From Magnetococcales bacterium (GTDB taxonomy: Bacteria > Pseudomonadota > Magnetococcia > Magnetococcales > JADGCH01): 14,781 nucleotides of DNA. The translations under genes and the position numbers were made by a program. The notes below the pieces were generated by a model that saw only the letters and a list, made by a program, of their open reading frames with translations, did no database searches and was not told the origin of the DNA. The stretch is taken from the NCBI GenBank assembly GCA_015228995.1, contig JADGCM010000030.1:1-14781 (forward strand). The letters are read 5' to 3'. Positions 6,408-14,781 of this stretch are shown here, piece after piece. The number at the start of each line of letters is the position of its first letter. The first letter of the stretch is position 1.

Positions 6408-8573
6408 ATGCAAGGGTCTGATGACCAGGTCATAACCGATGCTGTTGACCAACAATCTGCCGCAAATAACCTAGCCATCGACAAACGGCTGTCGCAGGCC
6501 AATAGAGCCTTGAAGATATGGCGTCGTATCTCGGACATCCTGGCGGCTACAACAGATACAGATCATACGGTCGACCAGTTCTGCCGGGTTTTTGTGCAGG
6601 ATGCTGGCTATCTGTTAGCTTGGGTTGGAATAGCCAATCAGGATGACCAGAAGAGTGTGACACCCATAGCCCGGTATGGTCTCGATGAGGGATACCTGCA
6701 GCACGCCAATATTTCCTGGGCCGATTGCGCCCAGGGCAGGGGACCGACTGGGACAGCCATCCGTACGGCAACAACCTGTGTTGCTAGAAATATTGCCACA
6801 GAACCTGCCTTTGCACCATGGCGACGGCATGCGCAACAACGGGGCTTTGTTGCGAGCATCGCTCTCCCTCTGAAGGATCGTGGCCAGCCTTTTGGGGCAC
6901 TGAACCTTTACTCCAATGAATTGGACGCTTTTGATGACAACGAAGTGTGCCTATTGGAAGACTTAGCCCTGCAAATAGCTCGAAATATGGTCTACTTACA
7001 GGAAGTAGTCGTACGGAGTCGGGTTGAACAGTCGTTGCAGCAAAGCGAATACAGGTTTCGTGCCCTGTTTGACAATATGCCGGGCGGAGCAGCTGTTTAC
7101 AGTGCCTTGGACGACGGTGAGGATTTTATCATCAGGGATATCAACCTCTCTGGTGCCCGTGTCAGCCGTGTTATCGCCGCAGATGTCATTGGTCAACGCG
7201 TTACGAAGGCTTTTCCAGGAGTTAAAAAATTCGGTTTATTGTCAGTATTCCAGAATGTGCACCGAACTGGTCAGCCGCAACATCATCCAGTCACCCTGTA
7301 TCAGGATAACAAGATTCGTGCTTGGTTTGAAAATTACGTCTACCGACTTGATTCAGGAGAAATCGTAGCCATCTACGAGGATAGAACTGGCCTCAAGCAG
7401 GTCGAAGAGACCTTGCGTCAGTCCAAGGAAAAAGCGGAGTCGGCCACCCAGGCCAAAAGCAATTTTCTGGCCACCATGAGTCATGAGATTCGCACCCCGT
7501 TGAATGTTATCCTGGGCTTGGGTGATATGCTGCTGGAAAGCACTCTCGGTTCGGAACAACGGCACCATGTCGAAATTATCCAGCGATCAGGGCAAACGCT
7601 ATTGTCCATCATCAACGACATTCTGGACTTTTCCCGCCTTGAAGCCTACCAGTTTACTTTGGCAGATATCCCCTTCTCACCGCATCGTGTGATTGAAGAC
7701 AATATCCGGCTGATGCAGGTAGTCGCTGCCCAAAAAAATCTTGCGCTCATGTCAAGCATAGACCGTGAAGTGCCGTCAGTTCTGCTGGGGGATGACAACC
7801 GTATCAGCCAAGTGCTGTTGAACCTGACTAATAATGCCATCAAGTTTACCAATCAGGGTCAGATTACGGTCCGTCTGCAGCCTCATCCACAAAAACAGCA
7901 CACCCTGTTATGTAGTGTTGCAGATACGGGTATTGGTATTGCTCCGGAATATCGGGCAACAATCTTTGACCATTTTACCCAGGCCGATACGGGGGCAGCA
8001 CGACGTTATGGTGGCACGGGACTGGGACTGGCCATCTCAAAACGGCTGGTGGAATTGATGGGTGGCGAGATTTGGCTGGAGAGTTGTGTTGACCAAGGCA
8101 GCACTTTCTACTTTACGTTACCCGTTCGGCCGGCACCATCTGCGATGGTACTGCCTCCTGTCATGCCGGTAGAATCACACAGAGAACAAAGCCTGCGCAT
8201 TCTGTTGGCGGAAGATTCTCCCGACAATCAGATGTTGTTTCAGCTCTATTTGCAACAGACATCGCATCAGTTAGTCATGGTCAACAACGGTGCTGAAGCT
8301 ATTGCAAGAGTCAAGAAGCAGCTTTTTGACTTGGTGATCATGGATCTCCAGATGCCCATCCTGGATGGTTATGAGGCTACGCGCCAAATTCGTCAGTGGG
8401 AACAGGAAACAGAACGCACGCCACTGGTTATTCTGGCCTTGAGCGCCCATGCCATGGAGGAACAAAGAGCAATGAGTTTGGCTGCAGGCTGCAACGACCA
8501 TTTAACAAAACCCATCAAGAAAAAAATTTTTTTAGAAAAGCTGGCACTGGTTCAGTTGAATGGAAAAACATAA
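6408..8573 (+). CDS. Cytoplasmic hybrid histidine kinase, GAF-PAS-HisKA-HATPase-REC
   Basis: About 721 residues with no membrane segment. Domains: GAF at about 45-205 (LLAWVGIANQ, GRGPTGTAIR, SIALPLKDRGQPFGALNLYS), PAS at about 213-335, HisKA with phospho-H359 in MSHEIRTPLN, and HATPase at about 460-575 (N box LLNLTNNAIKF, G1 DTGIGI, G2 GGTGLGLAISKRL). A receiver at about 596-715 has phosphoacceptor D646 in LVIMDLQMP. All catalytic motifs are intact. There is no Hpt domain, so phosphate must pass to an Hpt elsewhere. ATG 6408 is preferred to GTG 6399 because AGGGAG (6394-6399) is well spaced for it. The STAS gene is 40 bases upstream and probably in the same transcript. The GAF resembles the first GAF of the downstream cyclase. 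Confidence 0.94.
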   Translation: MQGSDDQVITDAVDQQSAANNLAIDKRLSQANRALKIWRRISDILAATTDTDHTVDQFCRVFVQDAGYLLAWVGIANQDDQKSVTPIARYGLDEGYLQHANISWADCAQGRGPTGTAIRTATTCVARNIATEPAFAPWRRHAQQRGFVASIALPLKDRGQPFGALNLYSNELDAFDDNEVCLLEDLALQIARNMVYLQEVVVRSRVEQSLQQSEYRFRALFDNMPGGAAVYSALDDGEDFIIRDINLSGARVSRVIAADVIGQRVTKAFPGVKKFGLLSVFQNVHRTGQPQHHPVTLYQDNKIRAWFENYVYRLDSGEIVAIYEDRTGLKQVEETLRQSKEKAESATQAKSNFLATMSHEIRTPLNVILGLGDMLLESTLGSEQRHHVEIIQRSGQTLLSIINDILDFSRLEAYQFTLADIPFSPHRVIEDNIRLMQVVAAQKNLALMSSIDREVPSVLLGDDNRISQVLLNLTNNAIKFTNQGQITVRLQPHPQKQHTLLCSVADTGIGIAPEYRATIFDHFTQADTGAARRYGGTGLGLAISKRLVELMGGEIWLESCVDQGSTFYFTLPVRPAPSAMVLPPVMPVESHREQSLRILLAEDSPDNQMLFQLYLQQTSHQLVMVNNGAEAIARVKKQLFDLVIMDLQMPILDGYEATRQIRQWEQETERTPLVILALSAHAMEEQRAMSLAAGCNDHLTKPIKKKIFLEKLALVQLNGKT

Positions 8574-8596
8574 CAAATTGATAGATATGAGTTTTA

Positions 8597-8920
8597 GGTG
8601 TTAAAATGTAATCATTTCGAAATACCATAAGGATTACAGATGCACCTAATTAATGTATAATAATATTACTGATACATTTGGTAGGCGTTGCCCGTTTTGT
8701 CACTGTCAGGAGATAAAACAGCATACTGTGTACGAGGCTCATCATCATGGCCAATACGTTTCTGGCAAGAATCAGAAAGCCAATCAGCTTGATCGTGTGT
8801 GTGATCAAGGCAAGGACTGAGGAACTCGGAAAGCATTAACTTGGGATGAACTGTCCATGATCCCCATGGCCGCATAGTCGCATCCCACTGAACTGAACCA
8901 TTGCCGTTACGCGGTTCACC
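8597..8920 (+). mobile_element. Internally deleted IS1-like insertion sequence remnant, about 324 bp
   Basis: The 370-bp gap between the kinase and the cyclase is mostly this remnant. Proposed ends: GGTGTTAAAATG at 8597 and, read on the - strand from 8920, GGTGAACCGCGT. Both begin with GGTG, as IS1-family ends do, but match poorly beyond that. The first ATG of the transposase fragment is 56 bases from the left end, like insA in IS1. No target-site duplication is seen (GAGTTTTA versus AAAAATTG). A 7-bp hairpin AATGTAT/ATACATT (8652-8678) lies near the start of the fragment. The element cannot move by itself. Confidence 0.5.
8653..8877 (+). pseudogene. IS1-like transposase fragments in two frames (zinc-finger N-terminus, central segment, C-terminal tip)
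   Basis: From ATG 8653 the frame reads a CPFCHCQEIKQHTVYE zinc-ribbon start up to about 8751, typical of IS1-type transposase N-termini. The following frame (8750-8836) reads NTFLARIRKPISLIVCVI then KARTEELG, which I recall as the segment after the zinc ribbon in these transposases. The first frame then resumes from about 8833 with KALTWDELSMIPM and a TAG at 8875, resembling the C-terminal tip. About 75 of the usual 200-plus residues remain and the catalytic core is absent. The pieces are in correct order on one strand, supporting a single element that suffered at least two deletions. Confidence 0.55.
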
Positions 8921-8943
8921 AAAAATTGAGGGAAAAATCAGCA

Positions 8944-10635
8944 ATGGGCGTCAAATACGACAAGATGGATGAGATTATCCAGAAAATCGATCATTTTGGC
9001 CGTTTACTGCGCGATATACAGCGCAGTCTGCGCAGGGAGTGGTCGTCACGCAAAAAGATGTCGCAGAAACTGCGTGATGCCGAGCGCATGATGACGGTAT
9101 TCGGTGGTGTGCACGATGCCCTGGCCGTAGCCGATACTGAAAATCAATATCTGAACCACATTTGTGACCATTTATTCAGTAGCGGCGAATATGCCTTCAT
9201 ATGGATCGGTTTTATCAACCAGAATGACGATCGCGTCCATCCCGTTGCCAGCGCTGGAGAAGGAAAAAATTATCTCAAGAATTTGGTCATCACCTGGTCT
9301 GAAGGACCGCTTGGCAATGGTCCAACGGGGCGTGCCCTACGCCTGCGCCGGACGCAAATGAGTCGCTATATTCCCAACGATCCCTCCTACACCCCCTGGA
9401 AAAACAAGGCTAAAGCCCAGCGCTTCGCCTCCTCCATTGCCCTGCCGCTACTGTACAAGGAGGAGCTGTTTGGCGCCATCAATCTCTACTCCAAAGACGT
9501 CGATAGTTTCGGTGATGAAAAGGTTATCGTCTTGGAGCGAATGGCCAACCATGTGGCTTTTGGTCTGCACTCCCTGCGCACCACCGTTTTGCACCAGCAG
9601 GAAGATGCCCGTTCTCAACGCTCTGTAGAGTCACGCAATGCCATTTCAGCCTTGCTGGAGACATCCCTGAGGCCCATTTCACTGCGTCAACAACTGGATA
9701 CTGCCCTAGAAATTATTCTCTCCATTTCCTGGCTTTCCATCCTTGGCAAGGGATCCATTTTTCTGGTCGGAGAATCGGGTAGCGAATTGGATATGGTAGC
9801 ACAGAAGAACCTGTCGGCACCGTTACTCAGCCTGTGCCAGCAGATTCCTTTCGGCTATTGCCTGTGCGGACGGGCAGCCCAAACTAGGAAGATCGTTTTC
9901 GCTCCGTCGCTGGACCACCAGCACGATGTCACCTTTCCCGGAATTGCACCCCATGGTCATTACTGCATTCCCATCGCCATTGATGACCGGCTGTTGGGGG
10001 TGCTCAACCTGTATGTGGCTGATGGACATGAGCCTGATACTGATGAGGAGCTGTTTTTTACCACCATAGCCAACACACTGGCCGGTATCGTCGAACGCAA
10101 GACCATTGAGGAAGAAATCTCTCGATTGGCCCGTTATGACACACTCACCAGCGTGTTTAACCGTCGTACTTTTCAGGAACACCTGGAGCATGAACTGGCC
10201 GTAGCGCAGCGGGAAAAGCGGGGATTTGCCCTGATGTTTCTCGATCTGGACCGTTTCAAGCAGGTCAACGACCAATATGGTCATGGAACAGGCGATGAGT
10301 TGCTGCGGCAGGTGGTGCAGCGTCTGTCCAACACGGTAAGAAAAGCCGATGTTATCGCCCGCTTTGGCGGCGATGAATTTTGTATCCTGTTGACAACCTT
10401 ATCTAACCTGCAGGATATCCTGGTAGTAGGACAAAAAATCATTGCTACCATTGGACAGGAATTTGATCTTAGCGGAATTTCGTGCCAGATCGGTGTTAGC
10501 ATTGGTGTCAGCCTGTATCCCAGCCACGGCAATACTGGCGAAGAACTGCTCGAACATGCCGACCAAGCCCTTTATGCCGTCAAGAAAGCCGGACGGAATA
10601 ACATTCTGGTTTATTCAGGCGAGATGGAGACGTGA
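8944..10635 (+). CDS. Diguanylate cyclase, GAF-GAF-GGDEF
   Basis: A 563-residue soluble protein that should make c-di-GMP from two GTP. An N-terminal coiled coil (about 5-45) precedes GAF 1 (about 60-200), which resembles the GAF of the upstream kinase. GAF 2 (about 228-395) contains C306-x-C308 in YCLCGRAA and H337-x-H339-x-C341 in PHGHYC. The GGDEF domain (about 400-560) has an intact RFGGDEF signature (G475-F479), LDLDRFKQVND and, five residues upstream of GGDEF, an RxxD inhibition site (R466 to D469), so product feedback is expected. There is no EAL domain. ATG 8944 is preferred to TTG 8926, with GAGGG upstream. The next gene starts 40 bases downstream. Confidence 0.94.
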   Translation: MGVKYDKMDEIIQKIDHFGRLLRDIQRSLRREWSSRKKMSQKLRDAERMMTVFGGVHDALAVADTENQYLNHICDHLFSSGEYAFIWIGFINQNDDRVHPVASAGEGKNYLKNLVITWSEGPLGNGPTGRALRLRRTQMSRYIPNDPSYTPWKNKAKAQRFASSIALPLLYKEELFGAINLYSKDVDSFGDEKVIVLERMANHVAFGLHSLRTTVLHQQEDARSQRSVESRNAISALLETSLRPISLRQQLDTALEIILSISWLSILGKGSIFLVGESGSELDMVAQKNLSAPLLSLCQQIPFGYCLCGRAAQTRKIVFAPSLDHQHDVTFPGIAPHGHYCIPIAIDDRLLGVLNLYVADGHEPDTDEELFFTTIANTLAGIVERKTIEEEISRLARYDTLTSVFNRRTFQEHLEHELAVAQREKRGFALMFLDLDRFKQVNDQYGHGTGDELLRQVVQRLSNTVRKADVIARFGGDEFCILLTTLSNLQDILVVGQKIIATIGQEFDLSGISCQIGVSIGVSLYPSHGNTGEELLEHADQALYAVKKAGRNNILVYSGEMET

Positions 10636-10675
10636 GTGAACGGGCCACTCGACACGCAATGCTGGTGAACTGGGT

Positions 10676-11086
10676 ATGCAACACTTCAATGAGCCGCACC
10701 AGCGGATTCACCGAATTGCTGTCGATGCCCAACAGCTGATCCATGCCAACAAAAACCAGGATGCTCATCGTCTGGTACAGACAGAAGAACAAGATGTATT
10801 AATGGGCTTATTGGCTTTGTTCGATGGTATTGAAGAGATCGTGCATCGTTACCTGCTGGAATATGCCATTGTCTTCGAAACCAGGGAAGAAATCTTCGCC
10901 GTTGCTGTTGATGATATCAACCTATTTTGCAGAATCAACGAGATCCAGTATCCCATGCCCGATGGCGTAGTATCCGGATCAACCAGTCTGGTTCAAGCCG
11001 TCGGTCGTTATCAACCGGAAGTATCTCAGCAAGAAAGAGATGTGTTGTTGCTTGATATGCGACAGTTGCTAGAACAGTCCCTATAA
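10676..11086 (+). CDS. Small protein with partial CZB motif and CheW-like C-terminal half
   Basis: A 136-residue protein without an obvious full-length family match. The start, MQHFNEPHQRIHRIAVDAQ, looks like the last helix of a chemoreceptor zinc-binding (CZB) domain. It keeps the HxxxH pair (H8, H12) but lacks the upstream His and Cys ligands. After a helical linker, residues about 60-133 (EYAIVFETREEIFAVAVDDI to DVLLLDMRQLL) follow the strand pattern of the C-terminal half of CheW. It could scaffold kinase or receptor signalling, or be the surviving part of a longer CZB-CheW protein. The frame is closed by a TGA at 10637, so no longer N-terminus exists. Its TAA overlaps the ribosome site of the following kinase gene. 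Confidence 0.6.
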   Translation: MQHFNEPHQRIHRIAVDAQQLIHANKNQDAHRLVQTEEQDVLMGLLALFDGIEEIVHRYLLEYAIVFETREEIFAVAVDDINLFCRINEIQYPMPDGVVSGSTSLVQAVGRYQPEVSQQERDVLLLDMRQLLEQSL

Positions 11087-11095
11087 GGCCTGTCG

Positions 11096-14000
11096 ATGAC
11101 TACAACCAAGTCAGCCATACTCATCCCATTTGTCGTTCTCATCATGCTGCTGGTCTGTTGTGGGTCAGTCGTCGTTTATTGGCAGCAACAAAACGGCAAC
11201 AGACAGGAAATAGCCGACGTTGGTGAGGATATCCAGGGAGTGTTGGCAATCATGCAACAAGCCGATGCGGCTATGATGCATGCCACCATTCGCTCCATTC
11301 AGCACATTGACTCCGTGAAACAGGCTTACCTGCGACAAGATCGAACCGGTTTGTATGCCCTCTCCAACGATCTGTTCCAGACCTGGAAGGGTCACAGCCA
11401 ACTGACCCACTTTTATTTTCATCAGCCTGATGGCATCAACTTTCTGCGTGTTCACCAACCAGACAGGCATGGCGACCTAATCGACCGCCATACCCTCCGC
11501 CTAGCCCAAGAAACGGGCCAACCAACGTCAGGCCTTGAGCTAGGACCGTTAGGAACCCTTACCCTGCGCACCGTTAGCCCTTGGTATGATGGAGAGACAC
11601 TGATTGGCTTCATCGAATTGGGGGAGGAGATTGGCCACATCATATCGGCTATCGCCGCCATTCATAACATTGCTATTCATGTCTTCATCAATAAGAATCA
11701 TCTAAACCCAACAGGTTGGCAGGCCGGTATAAAAATGCTTGGCATTCAGACAGAGTGGGATACTTTTGCCGATCATGTGCTTGTTCATCAACCAGAAGCA
11801 GCGTCGTGGCCCTTGTTGCATACACTCGAACCCAACTTGATCGGCACGAATCAACAACTCTTGCCCGACAGGACTGCCGATCAGGAACATTTTAACATCG
11901 CCATCCTGCCCATCGACAATGTCGTTCATCAGCAGGTGGCCTGGGCAGTCATCATCAAAAACGTCACGGCCAAGATTCACCAGTCGCGTCGCCTGTTTGC
12001 TCTGGTACTGGTGGTGGGACTGCTCAGTGGTGGTGGCTTGATCGTGCTGCTCTGGCGTTTGTTAAACCGGTTTGAAATGAAATCCTTGCGACAATCACAC
12101 CGGTGGTATGAGCTGCACCGTCGTCACCAGCTGATTTTGAATACCGTTCAGGAGAGCATCTGTGGTATGGATCAGGATGGCCATATCACCTTCATCAACG
12201 CAGCTGGAGCAGCCTTAACCGGCTGGAATAGCGAAGAATTGATCGGTCAGTTGCAACACGCTGTTTTTCACCATTCCCATGCTGATGGCTCGCCCTACCC
12301 TTGGGAACGCTGTCCCAACTACACTACCCTTCAGGATGGCCATCAATACCAAGTAGAGAACGAGGTGTTCTGGCGCAAGGATGGCACCAGTTTCCCGGTC
12401 GAGTATACCAGCATCCCGTTGCTGGACCAGGGCGAAATCAGTGGCGCAGTGCTGGTATTTCGAGATATCAGCCACAAACAGGCGTTGCAGAAAAAAGAAC
12501 TCAACAGTCAAAGTTCCCGCATTGCCATCAGCGCCTTATTGGAGACCAGCGCCGAACCTTTGTCCATGGTCGACCAACTGCAGGTCGCCTTAGAGATCAT
12601 TCTCACAGTTCCATGGCTATCCTTGCAATACCGTGGAGCTATTTTTCTGATGGATGAAGCAGGAGAACAGCTGATCCTGACAGCACAATTAGGGTTGCAT
12701 CCCTCTCTGCTGACGCTATGCGATCGGGTTGCTATGGGACAATGTCTTTGTGGTCGAGCTGCCCAGCAACGTGAAATCATTTTTGCCTCCTGTATCGATG
12801 ACGACCACGAGACCCGTTTTCCCGACATGCCTCCCCATGGCCACTATTGTGTACCCATTTTCTTCGGCGAACGTCTCATTGGAATCTTCACCCTTTATGT
12901 GCCAGATGGGCATCACTACAATCCTGATGAAGAGGCTTTCCTCACCACCATCTCCTACACCCTGGCCAACTTGATTGAACAGCAGCGCAGAAAGCAGGAA
13001 ACCGCCGACGCCAATCGATTCAAAAGCGATTTTCTGGCTAACATGAGCCATGAAATCCGTACACCGATGAATGCCATCATGGGTCTGGCTGATCTGGCTT
13101 TACAACACCAGCCACCACTCAAAATAGCGGATTACTTGACCAAAATTGCCGATTCTTCCCGTTTTCTACTGCATATCATCAACGATGTGCTCGATTTTTC
13201 CAAGATTGAAGCCAATAAACTGGAGCTGGAACAGACCGATTTCCTGCTGCAGGATATCTTCGACCACCTAACCGATCTGTTCCGGGTCCAGGTAGCGAAT
13301 AAACAGCTTGAATTGATCTTCTGTGCTTCCCAAGAGTGCTATTACCAATTGCGCGGTGACCCGCTGCGTCTGGAACAGATCCTGATGAATCTGGTCAGCA
13401 ACGCCATTAAGTTTACCGATCAAGGCACTATTGAAGTTAAAGTTGTTACCCTGCAGCAGTCAGACGATCGCGTCACGCTGCAATTTTCAGTGCACGATAC
13501 CGGCATCGGCATGACCGATCAACAAGCAACCAGACTCTTCCAACCTTTTACCCAGGTTGACAGTTCTACCACCCGGCGATTTGGTGGCACGGGTCTGGGG
13601 CTGTCGATCAGTAAAAGGCTGGTGGAAATGATGGATGGCCGGATCTGGGTTAATACGGTACCTGAACAAGGCAGCACCTTTTATTTCACAATACCCTACC
13701 AACGGATCCTGGAACCAGAAAAAGTCCGTACCATCGCTAGCACCCAAAGGGCGGTAGTCGATGTGACGGACATCAGGCAACGCATCGGTACAGCACGGAT
13801 CTTGCTGGTTGAAGACAATGCCATCAATCAGCAGGTCGCCTGCGAGTTGCTGGAGAATATCGGTCTGACGGTGACCATCGCCGCTAACGGACTGGAGGCC
13901 TGCACCAAGGTAGCAGAGACCCATTTTGATGCGGTGCTCATGGATATTCAGATGCCCCAAATGGATGGCTACACGGCTACCAACCGAATACGTAGCGATC

Positions 14001-14781
14001 CCCGTCATCACAACTTGCCGATCATCGCTATGACGGCACATGCCATGAGCGGTGATCGTAACCGATGCCTACAGGCCGGTATGAATGACCATGTCTCAAA
14101 ACCGATTAACAAACAGCAGCTCTACGCCACTTTGCTCGAATGGATCCAACCTCGCACCGGGCTGGGATTGGGTCCTGTGGTCCAGGCCGTGCTACCAGAC
14201 AACGATGGGTCCATCTGTCCGGCACTGGCGGGTATTGACCACATTGCTGCCCTGGAACGATTCAATGGTAACCAGCGGTTGTTTCGTTCGGTGCTGTCTG
14301 AATTTCATCGTGATTATGCTCAAGCGGCAGCAACATTGCGTTCGAATCTAACCAGCCAACACCCAAAAGATCTCCAATCGGCCGCCCAATTGCTCCATAC
14401 GGTCAAAGGCTTAGCGGGCAATCTGTCGGCCCATAGGCTATTTCAAGCCGCCTCATCCCTGGAGCAACAGTTCGGCCAACCGATTACACACCTGCTCCCA
14501 CAGCTGGATGAATTTGAGGCTGCCCTGCTCGAAGTCATCGACGCTATTGCGGCCATGAAACAATCGCCACGGGCCACGGATGGTCCGGTTGGAACGATAC
14601 CGCTGGATCATGTCGCCATCCAAACGCTACTGCTGCAGTTAGGGCAAGCTATTAACAACGAAGAATTTGAAAGTCAGCGCTGTTTTGACCGACTAGCCCC
14701 CTTGCTGACGTACGGTTCGGATGAAGTGAACATGATGCCCCTTCGGGGCAAATTTCTTGATGTTCCACTATCCACACGAAT
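11096..14781 (+). CDS. Membrane hybrid histidine kinase, dCache-PAS-GAF-HisKA-HATPase-REC-Hpt (3' end outside window)
   Basis: One uninterrupted frame runs from ATG 11096 to the window edge (1228 codons, no stop seen). Layout: membrane helix at about 7-25; periplasmic dCache_3-like sensor at about 30-295 (FYFHQPDGINFLRVHQPD, GLELGPLGTLTLR, IGFIELGEEI); membrane helix at about 299-322; PAS at about 340-460; GAF at about 475-640 (C550-x-C552, H581-x-H583-x-C585); HisKA with H652; HATPase at about 755-865 (LMNLVSNAIKF, DTGIGM, GGTGLGLSISKRL); receiver with D950; Hpt with H1101 in LHTVKGLAGN. A complete His-Asp-His chain is present in one protein, with the final Asp presumably on a separate regulator. 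AAGG at 11085-11088 overlaps the previous stop, so translation is probably coupled to the CheW-like gene. Confidence 0.93.
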   Translation, partial: MTTTKSAILIPFVVLIMLLVCCGSVVVYWQQQNGNRQEIADVGEDIQGVLAIMQQADAAMMHATIRSIQHIDSVKQAYLRQDRTGLYALSNDLFQTWKGHSQLTHFYFHQPDGINFLRVHQPDRHGDLIDRHTLRLAQETGQPTSGLELGPLGTLTLRTVSPWYDGETLIGFIELGEEIGHIISAIAAIHNIAIHVFINKNHLNPTGWQAGIKMLGIQTEWDTFADHVLVHQPEAASWPLLHTLEPNLIGTNQQLLPDRTADQEHFNIAILPIDNVVHQQVAWAVIIKNVTAKIHQSRRLFALVLVVGLLSGGGLIVLLWRLLNRFEMKSLRQSHRWYELHRRHQLILNTVQESICGMDQDGHITFINAAGAALTGWNSEELIGQLQHAVFHHSHADGSPYPWERCPNYTTLQDGHQYQVENEVFWRKDGTSFPVEYTSIPLLDQGEISGAVLVFRDISHKQALQKKELNSQSSRIAISALLETSAEPLSMVDQLQVALEIILTVPWLSLQYRGAIFLMDEAGEQLILTAQLGLHPSLLTLCDRVAMGQCLCGRAAQQREIIFASCIDDDHETRFPDMPPHGHYCVPIFFGERLIGIFTLYVPDGHHYNPDEEAFLTTISYTLANLIEQQRRKQETADANRFKSDFLANMSHEIRTPMNAIMGLADLALQHQPPLKIADYLTKIADSSRFLLHIINDVLDFSKIEANKLELEQTDFLLQDIFDHLTDLFRVQVANKQLELIFCASQECYYQLRGDPLRLEQILMNLVSNAIKFTDQGTIEVKVVTLQQSDDRVTLQFSVHDTGIGMTDQQATRLFQPFTQVDSSTTRRFGGTGLGLSISKRLVEMMDGRIWVNTVPEQGSTFYFTIPYQRILEPEKVRTIASTQRAVVDVTDIRQRIGTARILLVEDNAINQQVACELLENIGLTVTIAANGLEACTKVAETHFDAVLMDIQMPQMDGYTATNRIRSDPRHHNLPIIAMTAHAMSGDRNRCLQAGMNDHVSKPINKQQLYATLLEWIQPRTGLGLGPVVQAVLPDNDGSICPALAGIDHIAALERFNGNQRLFRSVLSEFHRDYAQAAATLRSNLTSQHPKDLQSAAQLLHTVKGLAGNLSAHRLFQAASSLEQQFGQPITHLLPQLDEFEAALLEVIDAIAAMKQSPRATDGPVGTIPLDHVAIQTLLLQLGQAINNEEFESQRCFDRLAPLLTYGSDEVNMMPLRGKFLDVPLSTR

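Noticed and set aside
8666..8944. 92-codon - strand ORF across the IS1-like remnant
   Set aside because: The + strand frames carry transposase motifs in the right order; this is best explained as their shadow.
9823..10284. 153-codon - strand ORF
   Set aside because: Entirely antisense to GAF 2 and the GGDEF domain of the cyclase; no domain of its own.
13487..14041. 184-codon - strand ORF
   Set aside because: Antisense to the ATPase and receiver domains of the large hybrid kinase, which is clearly the real gene.
14736..14750. TGCCCC-TTC-GGGGCA hairpin followed by AAATTTCTT, terminator-like
   Set aside because: It lies inside the open frame of the large kinase, whose Hpt and downstream residues continue through it, and the T-run is poor.

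Overview
This 14.8 kb window is bacterial and almost entirely signal-transduction genes, nearly all on the + strand. Gene content (hybrid histidine kinases, CheX, CZB/CheW, GGDEF, Rpn-type nuclease, D-Tyr deacylase), moderate GC and good Shine-Dalgarno sites point to a motile proteobacterium with a large sensory repertoire. Magnetococcia-like or Thiotrichales-like groups come to mind, but this is an impression, not a determination. No tRNA, rRNA or CRISPR array was seen.

Left part (1-3840): the 3' end of an Hpt-domain phosphotransfer gene is followed by an OmpR-type response regulator. Next come an Rpn-family nuclease gene broken by an internal deletion and a frameshift, then dtd. A short soluble chemoreceptor-like signalling stub and a CheX-type phosphatase follow. 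A single-domain response regulator on the - strand converges on cheX. Middle (3901-5586): a tight two-gene unit of a PHP-domain hydrolase and a polysaccharide deacetylase.

Right part (5587-14781): an intergenic stretch carries an apparent transposase C-terminal remnant and several inverted repeats. It leads, through a sigma-54-like promoter and a strong RBS, into a STAS-domain protein and a GAF-PAS hybrid histidine kinase. A 324-bp internally deleted IS1-like remnant separates these from a GAF-GAF-GGDEF diguanylate cyclase, a small protein combining half a zinc-binding CZB motif with a CheW-like C-terminal half, and a very large membrane hybrid kinase (dCache-like sensor, PAS, GAF, HisKA, HATPase, REC, Hpt). 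That last gene runs off the right edge, so it is easily missed when only closed ORFs are considered.

How the genes may work together (inference): the STAS protein, two kinases, cyclase and CheW-like protein share paralogous GAF modules and close spacing. They look like one sensory locus linking a phosphorelay to c-di-GMP. The first hybrid kinase has no Hpt domain, whereas the second carries its own. The two intergenic gaps flanking the STAS-kinase pair both hold transposase debris, suggesting that the locus was assembled or remodelled by mobile elements.
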